DNA of 64,000 nucleotides. Source: Providencia stuartii (GTDB taxonomy: Bacteria > Pseudomonadota > Gammaproteobacteria > Enterobacterales > Enterobacteriaceae). A program made the translations under genes and the position numbers. The notes below the pieces were generated by a model, which made no database searches, was not told where the DNA came from, and saw only the letters and a list, made by a program, of their open reading frames with translations. The stretch spans positions 2,418,001 to 2,482,000 of the forward strand of contig NZ_CP119546.1 in assembly GCF_029277985.1 (NCBI RefSeq), in the 5' to 3' direction. Below are positions 43,013-51,921 of the stretch, piece after piece (positions within the stretch are counted from its first letter, which is position 1; every line of letters starts with the position of its first letter).

Positions 43013-43987
43013 CTATCGATATAAATCATCACGCTGATAAGGTTCTATTTCATCACCTTTTCTGGTTTTTAATAACTTAAGTATCCACGTATATTGTTCA
43101 GGATTTGGACCAACAAGGAACTCCAGTTCTTCATTCATTCTTCTGGCAATGTATTGATCATCTTGTCCATCAATATCATCCATCGGCTGTCGAATATAAA
43201 TATGCAGTTGATGTGTACGATGGTCATAGACTGGAAATAAAGGAACTATCTTGGCTTTGCAGACTTTCATTAAGCGCCCCACCGCTGGCAATGTCGCCTT
43301 ATAGGTCGCAAAAAAATCCACGAATTCACTGTGCTCTTCACCATGGTCCTGATCGGGTAGATAAAACCCCCAATAACCTTGGCGTACAGAGGCGATAAAC
43401 GGCTTAATCCCCGCTTCCCGAGAATGTAAACGACCACCAAAATGATAGCGTGCTTTATTCCATAAATAATCTGCTACTGGATTTTTTTGATGGTGAAACA
43501 TGGCTGCCATTTTATGGCCTTTTGCAGCGAGTAACATTGCGGGTGCATCTACAGCCCATCCATGAGGCACCATGAAAATAACATGACTTCCTTGCTGTTT
43601 TAAATTATCGATAATCTCTTGATTGTGCCAATGTGTTCTCGCTAGTGTTTTATTCGCACCACGAAGGCAAAGCTCTGCAAGCATCACAAATGATTGGGGG
43701 GCAGTTTCAAACATCTTATCAACTAGCTGCTCTCTTTCCTGCTCTGTCAAATCAGGAAAACAATATAATAAATTTATCTTTGCACGACGACGTGCACTTT
43801 TCGCCAATTTGCCTACCCATTTCCCCACTTTAGCCAACATGGGATCCCGAATTTTAACAGGTATATAGGCTAAAGCAGCAAACACGCCGGCACCTAGCCA
43901 AACACCCCAATATTTAGGCTGTAAATAGGATTTATGAAAGGTAGGCACATAGCCTAATTTACTATCGGTATCTTTGTCTTTATTCAT
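43013..43987 (-). CDS. lpxM: Lipid A late acyltransferase LpxM (MsbB)
   Basis: 324 aa (E. coli 323). Inner-membrane enzyme that adds the last, myristoyl, chain to Kdo2-lipid A. One N-terminal membrane anchor (about 28-45) is followed by the catalytic His-x4-Asp, His142 and Asp147 in VPHGWAVDAPAML. LPDQDHGEEHSEFVDFF and ATYKATLPAVGRLMKVCKAKIVPLFP follow. The secondary match LpxL is excluded by length and the close fit to LpxM around ARRMNEELEFLVGPNPEQYTWILKL. It sits between pykA and mepM in E. coli too; here the fimbrial block separates it from pykA. Confidence 0.96.
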   Translation of the reverse strand: MNKDKDTDSKLGYVPTFHKSYLQPKYWGVWLGAGVFAALAYIPVKIRDPMLAKVGKWVGKLAKSARRRAKINLLYCFPDLTEQEREQLVDKMFETAPQSFVMLAELCLRGANKTLARTHWHNQEIIDNLKQQGSHVIFMVPHGWAVDAPAMLLAAKGHKMAAMFHHQKNPVADYLWNKARYHFGGRLHSREAGIKPFIASVRQGYWGFYLPDQDHGEEHSEFVDFFATYKATLPAVGRLMKVCKAKIVPLFPVYDHRTHQLHIYIRQPMDDIDGQDDQYIARRMNEELEFLVGPNPEQYTWILKLLKTRKGDEIEPYQRDDLYR

Positions 43988-44049
43988 GATGTACCTAAAA
44001 GAACTATTTGCGCTCTTTTATAGCTTAAAACGATAACAAGTGGAAGCTT

Positions 44050-44086
44050 TACAAAAAAAACTGGCAGATATCAATTATCTGCCAGT
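44050..44086 (-). terminator. Terminator after mepM
   Basis: On the minus strand ACTGGCAGATA pairs with TATCTGCCAGT around AATTG, then a run of eight T follows. It lies ten bases beyond the mepM stop. Confidence 0.9.
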
Positions 44087-44096
44087 AGTGAGATGC

Positions 44097-45434
44097 TTAA
44101 TTAAGCTTTAACTGTGGTTTCGTTTCTTTCACCATAGCTAAGTATTCTTTACGCTCTTTCCCTGTTAAACCACCTGAGCTAGGCAATTTCGCTGTCAGAG
44201 GGTTGACAGCTTGCTGGTTAACCCACATTTCGAAATGCAGATGTGGACCCGTTGAACGCCCTGTATTCCCTGATAACGCAATACGGTCACCACGTTTAAC
44301 TTTTTGCCCTGGTTTCACAAGCAGCTGACGCAAATGCATATAACGCGTGGTATATTGGCGGCCATGACGAATAGCAACGAAGTTCCCCGCAGCACCGCTG
44401 TACTTAGCCACAATAACTTCACCATCACCAACAGCCAGAACGGGTGTTCCTACTGGCATGGCAAAATCAACACCTTTATGGGGAGCCACACGGCCCGTTA
44501 CAGGGTTAACACGACGAGGATTAAATTGTGATGATACACGGAATTGTTTGGCGGTAGGGAAACGCAGGAAGCCACGCTCTAAACCATTCCCCTCACTGTC
44601 GTAATATTTACCGTCTTCAGCACGGAATGCATAATAATCTTTCCCACCACTACGCAAACGCACACCAACGAGCTGGCTCTGTTCGTTAAGGCCATTCAGC
44701 ATTTCACGGCTCATTAAAACGGTAAACTTATCGCCTTTTTTCAGTTTACGAAAATCAATTTGCCACTGGAGAGCCTTGATCACTTCACGGCCTTCACTAC
44801 GTGTCAAACCCGCTTGGCTTGCGCTTTGGGCAAAACTACCATTAACGACACCCGGTAAAACACTGTTTTGCCATTCGCCAGTACGGATCTCTTTCTTTTC
44901 TTCAAATTTATTGGTACTGCCAACACGGCTATAAACACGTGTTTCACGGCGAGAGACTTCCCATGTGAGTGTGGCAAGTTCGCCTTGTTCTGTTAAGTCC
45001 CAATTTAACGTTTGACCAATTTTTAAGTTGCGTAACGCCTTATGCTGGTTTGCTAACGTCGCAACATCGCCTGATTCTATGCCGAATTGGGTTAAAATAC
45101 TTGAAAGGTTGTCACCACTGGCAACGACATATTCATGAGGGATTGGTGCGCCATCGGTTTCCCCTTCGCTACCATCACCATCCGCGACACCTTCATCAGG
45201 TAGTTGATCACTACTATCTTGAATAATGTCATCGGTTGCATCCGTTAAAGGTGCAAATGTAAGAGGAATAACGGTATCTACAGAATTTTCGGTATCAGAG
45301 TTAGTTGTTGGTAAATGCGCTGGCCGCCAAATCGCGACGGCCAATGTTGCTATTGTTAATGTCCCTAACATGATTTTGTGAGACTTGGACAGGCTACCGT
45401 AAACCTGTGCAAGTCCTTTAGCCATTTGCTGCAC
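44097..45434 (-). CDS. mepM: Murein DD-endopeptidase MepM
   Basis: 445 aa (E. coli MepM/YebA 440). One N-terminal membrane anchor (about 22-38), a LysM-type segment beginning HEYVVASGDNLSSILTQFGI, then the M23 zinc peptidase domain with HKGVDFAMPVGTP (the H-x3-D metal ligands) and the second motif GPHLHFEMW. It cuts D-Ala-meso-DAP crosslinks so that new glycan strands can be inserted. An acidic low-complexity stretch (about 55-100) links anchor and LysM. It lies 18 bases downstream of znuA on the same strand, as in E. coli, so read-through from znuA is possible. Confidence 0.96.
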   Translation of the reverse strand: MQQMAKGLAQVYGSLSKSHKIMLGTLTIATLAVAIWRPAHLPTTNSDTENSVDTVIPLTFAPLTDATDDIIQDSSDQLPDEGVADGDGSEGETDGAPIPHEYVVASGDNLSSILTQFGIESGDVATLANQHKALRNLKIGQTLNWDLTEQGELATLTWEVSRRETRVYSRVGSTNKFEEKKEIRTGEWQNSVLPGVVNGSFAQSASQAGLTRSEGREVIKALQWQIDFRKLKKGDKFTVLMSREMLNGLNEQSQLVGVRLRSGGKDYYAFRAEDGKYYDSEGNGLERGFLRFPTAKQFRVSSQFNPRRVNPVTGRVAPHKGVDFAMPVGTPVLAVGDGEVIVAKYSGAAGNFVAIRHGRQYTTRYMHLRQLLVKPGQKVKRGDRIALSGNTGRSTGPHLHFEMWVNQQAVNPLTAKLPSSGGLTGKERKEYLAMVKETKPQLKLN

Positions 45435-45452
45435 TAAACAATTCCTTCTTGT

Positions 45453-46412
45453 TTAATTCAGGCAGCTCGCGTATTGCTTCGACAGTTGCATTAAAAACTG
45501 CATATAGCTATCTGGGCCTATTTCCAGCCCGCTACCTAGCGGGTCGAGAGTTCCCATTTTGACTCCCGTATTCTTAGCAACACTCTCTATGACGGCTGGC
45601 CTGAATTGAGGTTCAGCAAAAACACATTGTGCTTTATGCTCAACCAATTGAGTTCGTATTTTATGTAATTTCTGTGCACCAGGCTGAATTTCCGGGTTTA
45701 TCGTAAAATGCCCCAGTGGAGCTAACCGATAGTGTTTTTCAAAGTAGCCATAAGCATCGTGAAAAACAAAATAGCCCTTGTTTTTGGCTGGCTCTAAAAT
45801 ATTAACAATATTCTTATCATTTTGCGTCATTTTTTCATTGAATTTACGAAGGTTTACGTCCAGCTTCTCTTTTTGGTCAGGATAAAGCACTACCAAACGA
45901 TCGTGAATATCTAATGCAGCCTGTTTTGCAATCTCTGGTGACAGCCAAATATGCATATTATACTCACCATGATGATGATGTTCGTGATCCTCATCATGAT
46001 TAGCTTCATCGCCATGGTCATGCCCCTGTTCGTCTTCTTCATTATCCTTCATTAACAATGGGATGATATTTTCCTGTTCAGCCAGCGCTAGACGTTTATT
46101 CTGCGGTAATGTCTTGAGTGGCTTATCTAAAAACATTTCCATATCGGGACCTATCCAAACGAATAAGTCTGCCTGTTTAATTTTTTTTAAATCAGACGGT
46201 TTAAGTGCATAATCATGCGGTGAAGCACCATCGGGGAGTAATACTTGCGTCTCTGTCACGCCATCAGCGATGCCTGCTGCGATAAAAGCAAGTGGTCGGA
46301 TGGAGGTCACAACATCCGCTTTTGCGACCGTTGCCATCGTTGTCGTCAGTAGTGAAGCCGTCGCCATTCCTATAATAAATTGTCGGGCATTGAATTGAGA
46401 TTTATGTATCAT
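45453..46412 (-). CDS. znuA: High-affinity zinc uptake periplasmic protein ZnuA
   Basis: Start at ATG 46412 ([12 protein letters not shown]; 319 aa); the upstream frame start at 46460 lies inside the Zur box and is rejected. A signal peptide ends near VAKADVV. The cluster A-I fold has zinc ligands His in SPHDYAL, in [10 protein letters not shown] and in LGHFTINPE. The family's charged His/Asp-rich loop (about 125-153: [20 protein letters not shown]) is well developed. It binds zinc in the periplasm for ZnuBC. It is divergent from znuC across a short region holding the Zur operator. Confidence 0.96.
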   Translation of the reverse strand: MIHKSQFNARQFIIGMATASLLTTTMATVAKADVVTSIRPLAFIAAGIADGVTETQVLLPDGASPHDYALKPSDLKKIKQADLFVWIGPDMEMFLDKPLKTLPQNKRLALAEQENIIPLLMKDNEEDEQGHDHGDEANHDEDHEHHHHGEYNMHIWLSPEIAKQAALDIHDRLVVLYPDQKEKLDVNLRKFNEKMTQNDKNIVNILEPAKNKGYFVFHDAYGYFEKHYRLAPLGHFTINPEIQPGAQKLHKIRTQLVEHKAQCVFAEPQFRPAVIESVAKNTGVKMGTLDPLGSGLEIGPDSYMQFLMQLSKQYASCLN

Positions 46413-46440
46413 AGACGTCTTTTTCCGTGATTTTAATTTT

Positions 46441-46463
46441 GAAATGTTATAATATAACACAAC
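46441..46463. promoter_or_regulatory. Zur operator between znuA and znuCB
   Basis: GAAATGTTATAATATAACAC is a near-perfect match to the enterobacterial Zur box (GAAATGTTATANTATAACATTTC) over its left half and centre. It sits midway between the two divergent starts, so zinc-bound Zur would shut off both. Confidence 0.85.
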
Positions 46464-46488
46464 ATGAATTCTGCAAGATGTTTTTCAT

Positions 46489-47256
46489 ATGCAACCATTA
46501 CTGAATTTAAATAAAATTTCTGTTTCCTTTGGCGAAAAGCAAGTGCTGAAAGAGGTGAGTTTCTCACTTAATAAAGGCGATATTATTACCTTATTAGGCC
46601 CTAATGGTGCCGGTAAATCGACGATTGTTAGGGTTGTGCTTGGCCTTCTCGCACCAACCTCAGGAACCATTGAACGAGCAAAAGCACTGTCTATTGGTTA
46701 TGTGCCACAAAAACTACATTTAGATGCCACATTACCATTAACGGTTAAACGCTTTTTGATGTTAAAGCCGAAAGTGCGTACAGAACAATTACTACCCGCT
46801 CTCGAACGCGTCAAAGCAACGCACTTACTGAGTCAACCTATGCAAAAGTTGTCAGGTGGTGAAACACAACGTGTATTACTTGCCCGCGCGTTACTCAATG
46901 AACCCGACCTTCTGGTACTCGATGAACCCGCTCAAGGCGTTGATGTGAATGGTCAGGTCGCTCTTTATGATTTAATCAATCAGTTGCGTACTGAGCTGGG
47001 TTGTGCGGTATTAATGGTGTCACATGACCTTCATTTGGTGATGGCAAAAACAGATAAAGTGTTATGCATCAATGGCCATATTTGCTGCTCAGGCACCCCT
47101 GACGTTGTGTCAAATCACCCGGAATTTGTCGCTATGTTTGGTTATCGTGGCGCCTCGCAACTAGGCGTTTACCGCCATCATCACAATCACCAACATGATT
47201 TAGAAGGTAATGTCGTAACAACGCATACCCACAACAAGGAATGTCAACATGATTGA
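46489..47256 (+). CDS. znuC: Zinc ABC transporter ATP-binding protein ZnuC
   Basis: 255 aa (E. coli 251). Walker [19 protein letters not shown] signature [16 protein letters not shown] and Walker [17 protein letters not shown] are intact, as is the H-loop in [10 protein letters not shown]. The C-terminus is His-rich ([12 protein letters not shown], then [12 protein letters not shown]), which could bind zinc. It energises ZnuB. Its last eight bases overlap znuB, so the two are translationally coupled. The Zur box is about 30 bases upstream. Confidence 0.97.
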   Translation: MQPLLNLNKISVSFGEKQVLKEVSFSLNKGDIITLLGPNGAGKSTIVRVVLGLLAPTSGTIERAKALSIGYVPQKLHLDATLPLTVKRFLMLKPKVRTEQLLPALERVKATHLLSQPMQKLSGGETQRVLLARALLNEPDLLVLDEPAQGVDVNGQVALYDLINQLRTELGCAVLMVSHDLHLVMAKTDKVLCINGHICCSGTPDVVSNHPEFVAMFGYRGASQLGVYRHHHNHQHDLEGNVVTTHTHNKECQHD

Positions 47257-48034
47257 GTTGCTTCTACCCGGCTGGATTGCTGGCATGCTACTCGCCATTG
47301 CCGCGGGCCCACTCGGATCATTTGTCGTATGGCGTCGTATGTCCTATTTTGGTGACACACTTGCCCATGCGTCTCTATTAGGTGTTGCGTTCGGTTTATT
47401 ATTTAATATCAATCCATTCTATGCCGTCATTGCTGTCACCTTACTGTTATCGTTGATCTTGGTCTGGCTGGAGCGCCGACCTCAGCTCGCTGTTGATACT
47501 TTATTAGGTATCATGGCCCATAGCGCTCTGTCACTGGGATTGGTCGTGGTCAGTCTAATGGCTAATGTCCGTGTTGATTTAATGGCCTATTTGTTTGGCG
47601 ACCTACTCTCGGTAACTTACGATGATATTATCACTATCTTGATTGGCGTGATTGTCGTGTGTGGATTACTATTTTGGCGATGGCGTTCGTTGTTATCTAT
47701 GACGGTCAATCAAGAGCTTGCTTTTGTTGATGGAGTCGATATTCAACGTCTTCGTCTGTTATTGATGTTAGTCACCGCATTAACTATTGGTATTGCGATG
47801 AAGTTTGTTGGGGCATTAATCATTACATCTTTATTAATTATCCCAGCAGCAACGGCTCGACGTTTTGCTCGCACACCTGAACAAATGGCCGTTGTGGCAA
47901 TTTTGATTGGAATGTTATCTGTAACAGGGGGCTTAGCTTTCTCTGCCTTTTACGATACCCCTGCGGGCCCTTCCGTGGTACTAACGGCCGCGATACTATT
48001 TGCTGTTAGTTTATTAGCAAAAGTCAAAAACTGA
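47249..48034 (+). CDS. znuB: Zinc ABC transporter permease ZnuB
   Basis: 261 aa, the same size as E. coli ZnuB. About eight membrane helices; family landmarks are the N-terminal [47 protein letters not shown] and [28 protein letters not shown]. The inner-membrane channel receives zinc from ZnuA. The start overlaps the end of znuC. A strong terminator follows, shared with convergent ruvB. Confidence 0.97.
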   Translation: MIELLLPGWIAGMLLAIAAGPLGSFVVWRRMSYFGDTLAHASLLGVAFGLLFNINPFYAVIAVTLLLSLILVWLERRPQLAVDTLLGIMAHSALSLGLVVVSLMANVRVDLMAYLFGDLLSVTYDDIITILIGVIVVCGLLFWRWRSLLSMTVNQELAFVDGVDIQRLRLLLMLVTALTIGIAMKFVGALIITSLLIIPAATARRFARTPEQMAVVAILIGMLSVTGGLAFSAFYDTPAGPSVVLTAAILFAVSLLAKVKN

Positions 48035-48091
48035 TCTTTTCGCGCGTATGTTGAGGCGTGTTATTCTCTAACGTATTGCGTCATTTTCATC

Positions 48092-48125
48092 AAAAATCCC
48101 TTGTTTTTAACAAGGGATTTTTTTA
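48092..48125. terminator. Bidirectional terminator between znuB and ruvB
   Basis: AAAATCCCTTGTT pairs with AACAAGGGATTTT, followed by T on the + strand and preceded by A. It closes both convergent operons. Confidence 0.9.
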
Positions 48126-48144
48126 GCCGATAATGTCGTACAAC

Positions 48145-49155
48145 TTACACGTCTTTCGGTGTTAAACCAAAGTGTAAGTATGCATGGGCCGTTGCCATGC
48201 GACCCCGTGGCGTTCGTTGGATAAAACCTTGTTGGATCAGAAATGGTTCTAGAACATCTTCGATTGTTTCACGCTCTTCACCTATCGCCGCTGCAAGGTT
48301 ATCAACACCGACCGGCCCTCCCATAAACTTATCAATAATCGCGACAAGCAGTTTTCTATCCAAGTAGTCAAAGCCTGCTGCATCCACATTCAGCATATCG
48401 AGCGCTTGACTCGCAATGAGCTCATTGATTGAGCCATCACCTTTTACTTGTGCAAAGTCACGCACACGACGCAATAAACGATTAGTTATCCGCGGAGTAC
48501 CACGTGAACGCATCGCAACTTGACGCGCCCCCTCTTCACTGATTTCTAACCCCATAAATTGAGCGCTACGCTTCACGATATGCTGTAGATCATCAACGTT
48601 ATAGAATTCAAGACGTTGTACAATACCAAAGCGATCACGCAATGGTGATGTTAATGACCCAGCCCGTGTCGTTGCGCCAATTAAGGTAAAAGGAGGTAGG
48701 TCAATTTTAATTGAGCGTGCCGCTGGCCCTTCGCCAATCATAATGTCGAGTTGGTAATCTTCCATGGCGGGATAAAGAATTTCTTCAACGACTGGCGACA
48801 AACGATGGATTTCATCAATAAAGAGTACATCATGAGGCTCTAAATTGGTCAGCATTGCGGCTAGGTCACCCGCTTTTTCGAGCACGGGTCCTGACGTGGT
48901 ACGTAAATTTACGCCCATCTCATTTGCCACAATACCGGCAAGTGTCGTTTTCCCCAAACCCGGCGGACCAAAAATTAATAGATGATCAAGCGCATCACCT
49001 CGTAACTTAGCCGCTTGAATAAAGATCTCCATTTGTTCTTTGACTTGCGGCTGACCGATATACTCATTGAGTAATTTTGGTCGAATAGCGCGGTCAATCG
49101 CTTCTTCTTCATCATGGATCACTTCAGCAGAAATTAGGCGGTCAGCTTCAATCAT
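48145..49155 (-). CDS. ruvB: Holliday junction branch-migration ATPase RuvB
   Basis: 336 aa, equal to E. coli. AAA+ domain: Walker [14 protein letters not shown] (about 59-71), Walker [13 protein letters not shown], sensor 1 [21 protein letters not shown] with the arginine finger, then the winged-helix domain ending GLTPKDV. Hexamers drive branch migration with RuvA. The gap from ruvA is about 16 bases; the two share the SOS-controlled promoter upstream of ruvA. Confidence 0.98.
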   Translation of the reverse strand: MIEADRLISAEVIHDEEEAIDRAIRPKLLNEYIGQPQVKEQMEIFIQAAKLRGDALDHLLIFGPPGLGKTTLAGIVANEMGVNLRTTSGPVLEKAGDLAAMLTNLEPHDVLFIDEIHRLSPVVEEILYPAMEDYQLDIMIGEGPAARSIKIDLPPFTLIGATTRAGSLTSPLRDRFGIVQRLEFYNVDDLQHIVKRSAQFMGLEISEEGARQVAMRSRGTPRITNRLLRRVRDFAQVKGDGSINELIASQALDMLNVDAAGFDYLDRKLLVAIIDKFMGGPVGVDNLAAAIGEERETIEDVLEPFLIQQGFIQRTPRGRMATAHAYLHFGLTPKDV

Positions 49156-49171
49156 CGTTATATTCTCTCAA

Positions 49172-49789
49172 TCAGAGTGCTGCACGTAATGCATCACGGA
49201 TCAATGTCTCACAATCACTGTCTGGTTTGGCGACTTTACTGACCATACGGCTGGCTTCTTGCGGCTTATAACCTAATGCCACCAGCGCGGTTGTCGCTTC
49301 TGCTTCAATATCGGCACGATTAGGTAGATGACTGTTGACATCTGGTAGCTTAATATCCGTATGTTGGTTAAATAAATCACCATTAAGGCCTTTAAAACGG
49401 TCTTTCATTTCAACAACTAAGCGTTCCGCTGTTTTCTTACCAATGCCCGGTAGCTTAACCAACGATGAAATAGCTTCTTTCTCTATAGCAGAAACAAATT
49501 GCTGTGCTGACATACCCGATAAGATTGCTAAAGCAAGTTTTGGCCCTACGCCATTCACTTTAATCAATTCTTTAAAGAGTGCCCTTTCTTGCTTATCATT
49601 AAAACCGTACAGCAATTGAGCATCTTCACGCACAACAAAATGAGTAAAAACAATGGCTTCTTGGCCTATTTCAGGTAGTTCATAAAAACAAGTCATTGGC
49701 ATATGAACTTCATAACCAACACCTTGCAACTCTAACAGAACAATGGGAGGTTGTTTTTCTAATACGATGCCACGTAAACGACCAATCAC
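49172..49789 (-). CDS. ruvA: Holliday junction binding protein RuvA
   Basis: 205 aa (E. coli 203). Domain I OB fold [28 protein letters not shown], domain II with two helix-hairpin-helix motifs ([17 protein letters not shown] and [19 protein letters not shown]), a variable linker, and domain III (about 158-205: [24 protein letters not shown]) that contacts RuvB. It holds the four-way junction. A LexA box lies about 54 bases upstream. ruvC precedes it but with a 72-base gap containing that box. Confidence 0.98.
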   Translation of the reverse strand: MIGRLRGIVLEKQPPIVLLELQGVGYEVHMPMTCFYELPEIGQEAIVFTHFVVREDAQLLYGFNDKQERALFKELIKVNGVGPKLALAILSGMSAQQFVSAIEKEAISSLVKLPGIGKKTAERLVVEMKDRFKGLNGDLFNQHTDIKLPDVNSHLPNRADIEAEATTALVALGYKPQEASRMVSKVAKPDSDCETLIRDALRAAL

Positions 49790-49842
49790 AATGAAGCCCT
49801 CAGGTTATTTTATTAATAGCGCTGTTTATACCACAAAAAAGG

Positions 49843-49858
49843 CTGGATGCATATCCAG
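49843..49858. promoter_or_regulatory. LexA (SOS) box upstream of ruvAB
   Basis: CTGGATGCATATCCAG has the CTGG-N8-CCAG variant of the SOS box, the same outer bases as the ruvAB operator of E. coli, and lies between ruvC and ruvA. It predicts damage-inducible ruvAB with ruvC outside the regulon. Confidence 0.8.
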
Positions 49859-49861
49859 TCA

Positions 49862-50383
49862 CTATCTTAATCGACCGCGCGTTAATATTAGGCGGGGATC
49901 TCCTACTCGAAGTAGGTTCTGGTTAAAGTGGCAATGGGTGATAGCAATGGCTAATGCATCGGCCGCATCCGCTTGTGGGTTTGCAGACAGTTTAAGTATC
50001 GATTTAACCATATGCTGTACTTGGCTTTTTTCAGCAGCCCCCGTCCCCACAACTGTTTGCTTTACCTGCCGTGCTGCATATTCAAATACAGGAATGTTTT
50101 GATTAACACTCGCGACAATCGCAACCCCTCGCGCTTGACCGAGTTTTAATGCCGAGTCTGCATTTTTGGCCATGAAAACTTGTTCGATCGCTAATACATC
50201 GGGTTGATATTGTGTGATAATTTCCGAGACTCCCGCATAAATTCGCTGCAAGCGACTGGGTAAGTCATCAACTTGAGTGCGGATGCAACCACTCCCCAAA
50301 TACAGAAGTTGTCGGCCTTGTTGGCGGATAACACCGTAGCCCGTGACTCGAGAGCCGGGATCTATACCTAAAATAATCGCCAT
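49862..50383 (-). CDS. ruvC: Holliday junction resolvase RuvC
   Basis: 173 aa, equal to E. coli. Catalytic acids: Asp8 in [14 protein letters not shown], Glu67 in [24 protein letters not shown], and the Asp pair in [17 protein letters not shown]. It cuts junctions symmetrically, in concert with RuvAB. It lies after yebC in E. coli as here, though the 320-base gap with a repeat-like element makes separate transcription likely. Confidence 0.98.
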   Translation of the reverse strand: MAIILGIDPGSRVTGYGVIRQQGRQLLYLGSGCIRTQVDDLPSRLQRIYAGVSEIITQYQPDVLAIEQVFMAKNADSALKLGQARGVAIVASVNQNIPVFEYAARQVKQTVVGTGAAEKSQVQHMVKSILKLSANPQADAADALAIAITHCHFNQNLLRVGDPRLILTRGRLR

Positions 50384-50566
50384 ATCAAAGCCTATTAATA
50401 TTCATTATTACTTTTAACATCATCTTATCGATATATTTTAGACGCTACAATAGCGACTTCCCAACCATAAGTTGAGTCGATTATTATACATAAATAAGCA
50501 AAGTAATTGATAAGAAATGGAAATTGAAAAGAGGCGCGAGAGAAAGTAGGAATATACTCTCAATAA

Positions 50567-50664
50567 ATCTTGGTGCAGCTCAGCAACCAAAGCCTGTTGC
50601 TAGGAGCCTATATCACTCTGTGACTACCTAAAATGTCTGTAGCCAACAAGCGTGCACTTCAAGT
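50567..50664. repeat. Degenerate ERIC-like inverted-repeat element between ruvC and yebC
   Basis: On the minus strand the element starts CTTGAAGTGCACGCTTGTTG, continues GCTACAGAC and GTCACAGAGTG, then AGGCTCCTAGCAAC, and ends GCTGCACCAAG. The ends are partly complementary, and the GTTGGCTAC...GTCAC...GCTCCT order resembles ERIC/IRU repeats of enterics. The match is imperfect, so this is a tentative call. The rest of 50384-50705 shows no gene. Confidence 0.4.
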
Positions 50665-50705
50665 GTGGCGAGTATAGCCTCTTTCTCTACGCGAGTAACA
50701 TCTGA

Positions 50706-51449
50706 TTACAACTGAGCGGCGACTTCGTCTGAGATGTCACCATTGTGATAAACTTCTTGTACGTCGTCAGAATCTTCCAGCATATCAATCAGACGCAGTA
50801 ATTTAGGTGCCGTTTCGACATCTAATTCTGCTTTTGTTGATGGGATCATGGAAACTTCTGCACCTTCACTTGTGAAACCAGCGGCATCAAGCGCATCCTT
50901 CACTTCACCAAAGGTCTCTGGTGTTGTGTAAACATCGATCGCTCCGTCATCGTAGGTTTCAACATCTTCCGCGCCAGCTTCCAATGCCGCTTCCATCAGT
51001 GCATCTTCATCCACACCAGGCGCGTAAGTAATCACACCACGTTTAGTAAATAAGTAAGAAACTGAACCATCAGTGCCTAAGTTACCGCCAGTTTTAGTGA
51101 AAGCATGACGAACTTCGGAAACGGTACGATTACGATTATCGCTCAAGCATTCAACCATCACGGCTGTACCACCTGGGCCATAACCTTCATAAATGATAGT
51201 TTCCATATTATCATTTTCATCATTCCCTACACCACGCGCAATCGCACGGTTCAGGGTATCACGTGTCATGTTATTGGATAATGCTTTATCCACAGCGGCA
51301 CGTAAACGTGGGTTAGTCGCAGGGTCACCGCCCCCTAAACGTGCAGCTGTCACCAGCTCACGGATAATTTTAGTGAAAATTTTACCGCGCTTAGCATCTT
51401 GTGCCGCTTTACGGTGCTTGGTGTTGGCCCATTTACTATGACCTGCCAT
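50706..51449 (-). CDS. yebC: YebC/TACO1-family regulator
   Basis: 247 aa (E. coli YebC 246). The start [27 protein letters not shown] is near-invariant in the family; domains 2 and 3 follow with [33 protein letters not shown]. Family members act either as DNA-binding regulators (PmpR type) or as translation factors that help with polyproline stalling; the sequence does not decide between these. It is cytoplasmic. It lies between nudB and ruvC on the minus strand as in E. coli, 30 bases after nudB. Confidence 0.96.
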   Translation of the reverse strand: MAGHSKWANTKHRKAAQDAKRGKIFTKIIRELVTAARLGGGDPATNPRLRAAVDKALSNNMTRDTLNRAIARGVGNDENDNMETIIYEGYGPGGTAVMVECLSDNRNRTVSEVRHAFTKTGGNLGTDGSVSYLFTKRGVITYAPGVDEDALMEAALEAGAEDVETYDDGAIDVYTTPETFGEVKDALDAAGFTSEGAEVSMIPSTKAELDVETAPKLLRLIDMLEDSDDVQEVYHNGDISDEVAAQL

Positions 51450-51479
51450 GAAATCTCTCCAAAAACGTCAATAAAATAA

Positions 51480-51911
51480 TTAAACAGCAAATTCTAAAAT
51501 AGCTTGACGGTTACTCCATGATTTCGTTAATTCCGCCGCTTTTTCTGGCGGCAGCCAACAAAATTCAGTATGTTCCGTCAAAATTGGTACGCGTTCTTCA
51601 CTGAGTACCATTTTAAACCAATGCTCTTTACAGTGAGTAACATTAGGAGCATAACGATGCCTGAAATGCGCAAAGATTTCAAAAGTGACTTCGCGCGCTA
51701 AATCGAAAAACTGCCCTTCCTGAGGAAGAAACCCAGTTTCTTCGACAACTTCTCGCATTGCCGTTTCAAGGCGATCTTCGTTATTTTCCAAACTGCCGGT
51801 CACTGACTGCCAGAAATCGGGATCATCCTGACGTCTTAGCATCAGAACATTACCGCTGTTTTCAGCGGTAATGATCACCAATACCGATTCTGGGCGTTTA
51901 AAACCCTTCAT
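51480..51911 (-). CDS. nudB: Dihydroneopterin triphosphate diphosphatase NudB
   Basis: Start ATG 51911 (MKGFKRPESVLVII; 143 aa, E. coli 150) lies 10 bases after the aspS stop; the longer frame from 51944 would overlap aspS and adds 11 unrelated residues. The NUDIX box GSLENNEDRLETAMREVVEETGF (G-x5-E-x7-R-E-x2-E-E-x-G) is complete. The NudB-specific RRQDDPDFWQSVTG and LTKSWSNRQAI are present. It removes pyrophosphate from dihydroneopterin triphosphate in folate synthesis. It is coupled to aspS. Confidence 0.95.
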   Translation of the reverse strand: MKGFKRPESVLVIITAENSGNVLMLRRQDDPDFWQSVTGSLENNEDRLETAMREVVEETGFLPQEGQFFDLAREVTFEIFAHFRHRYAPNVTHCKEHWFKMVLSEERVPILTEHTEFCWLPPEKAAELTKSWSNRQAILEFAV

Positions 51912-51921
51912 AACGAATGAA

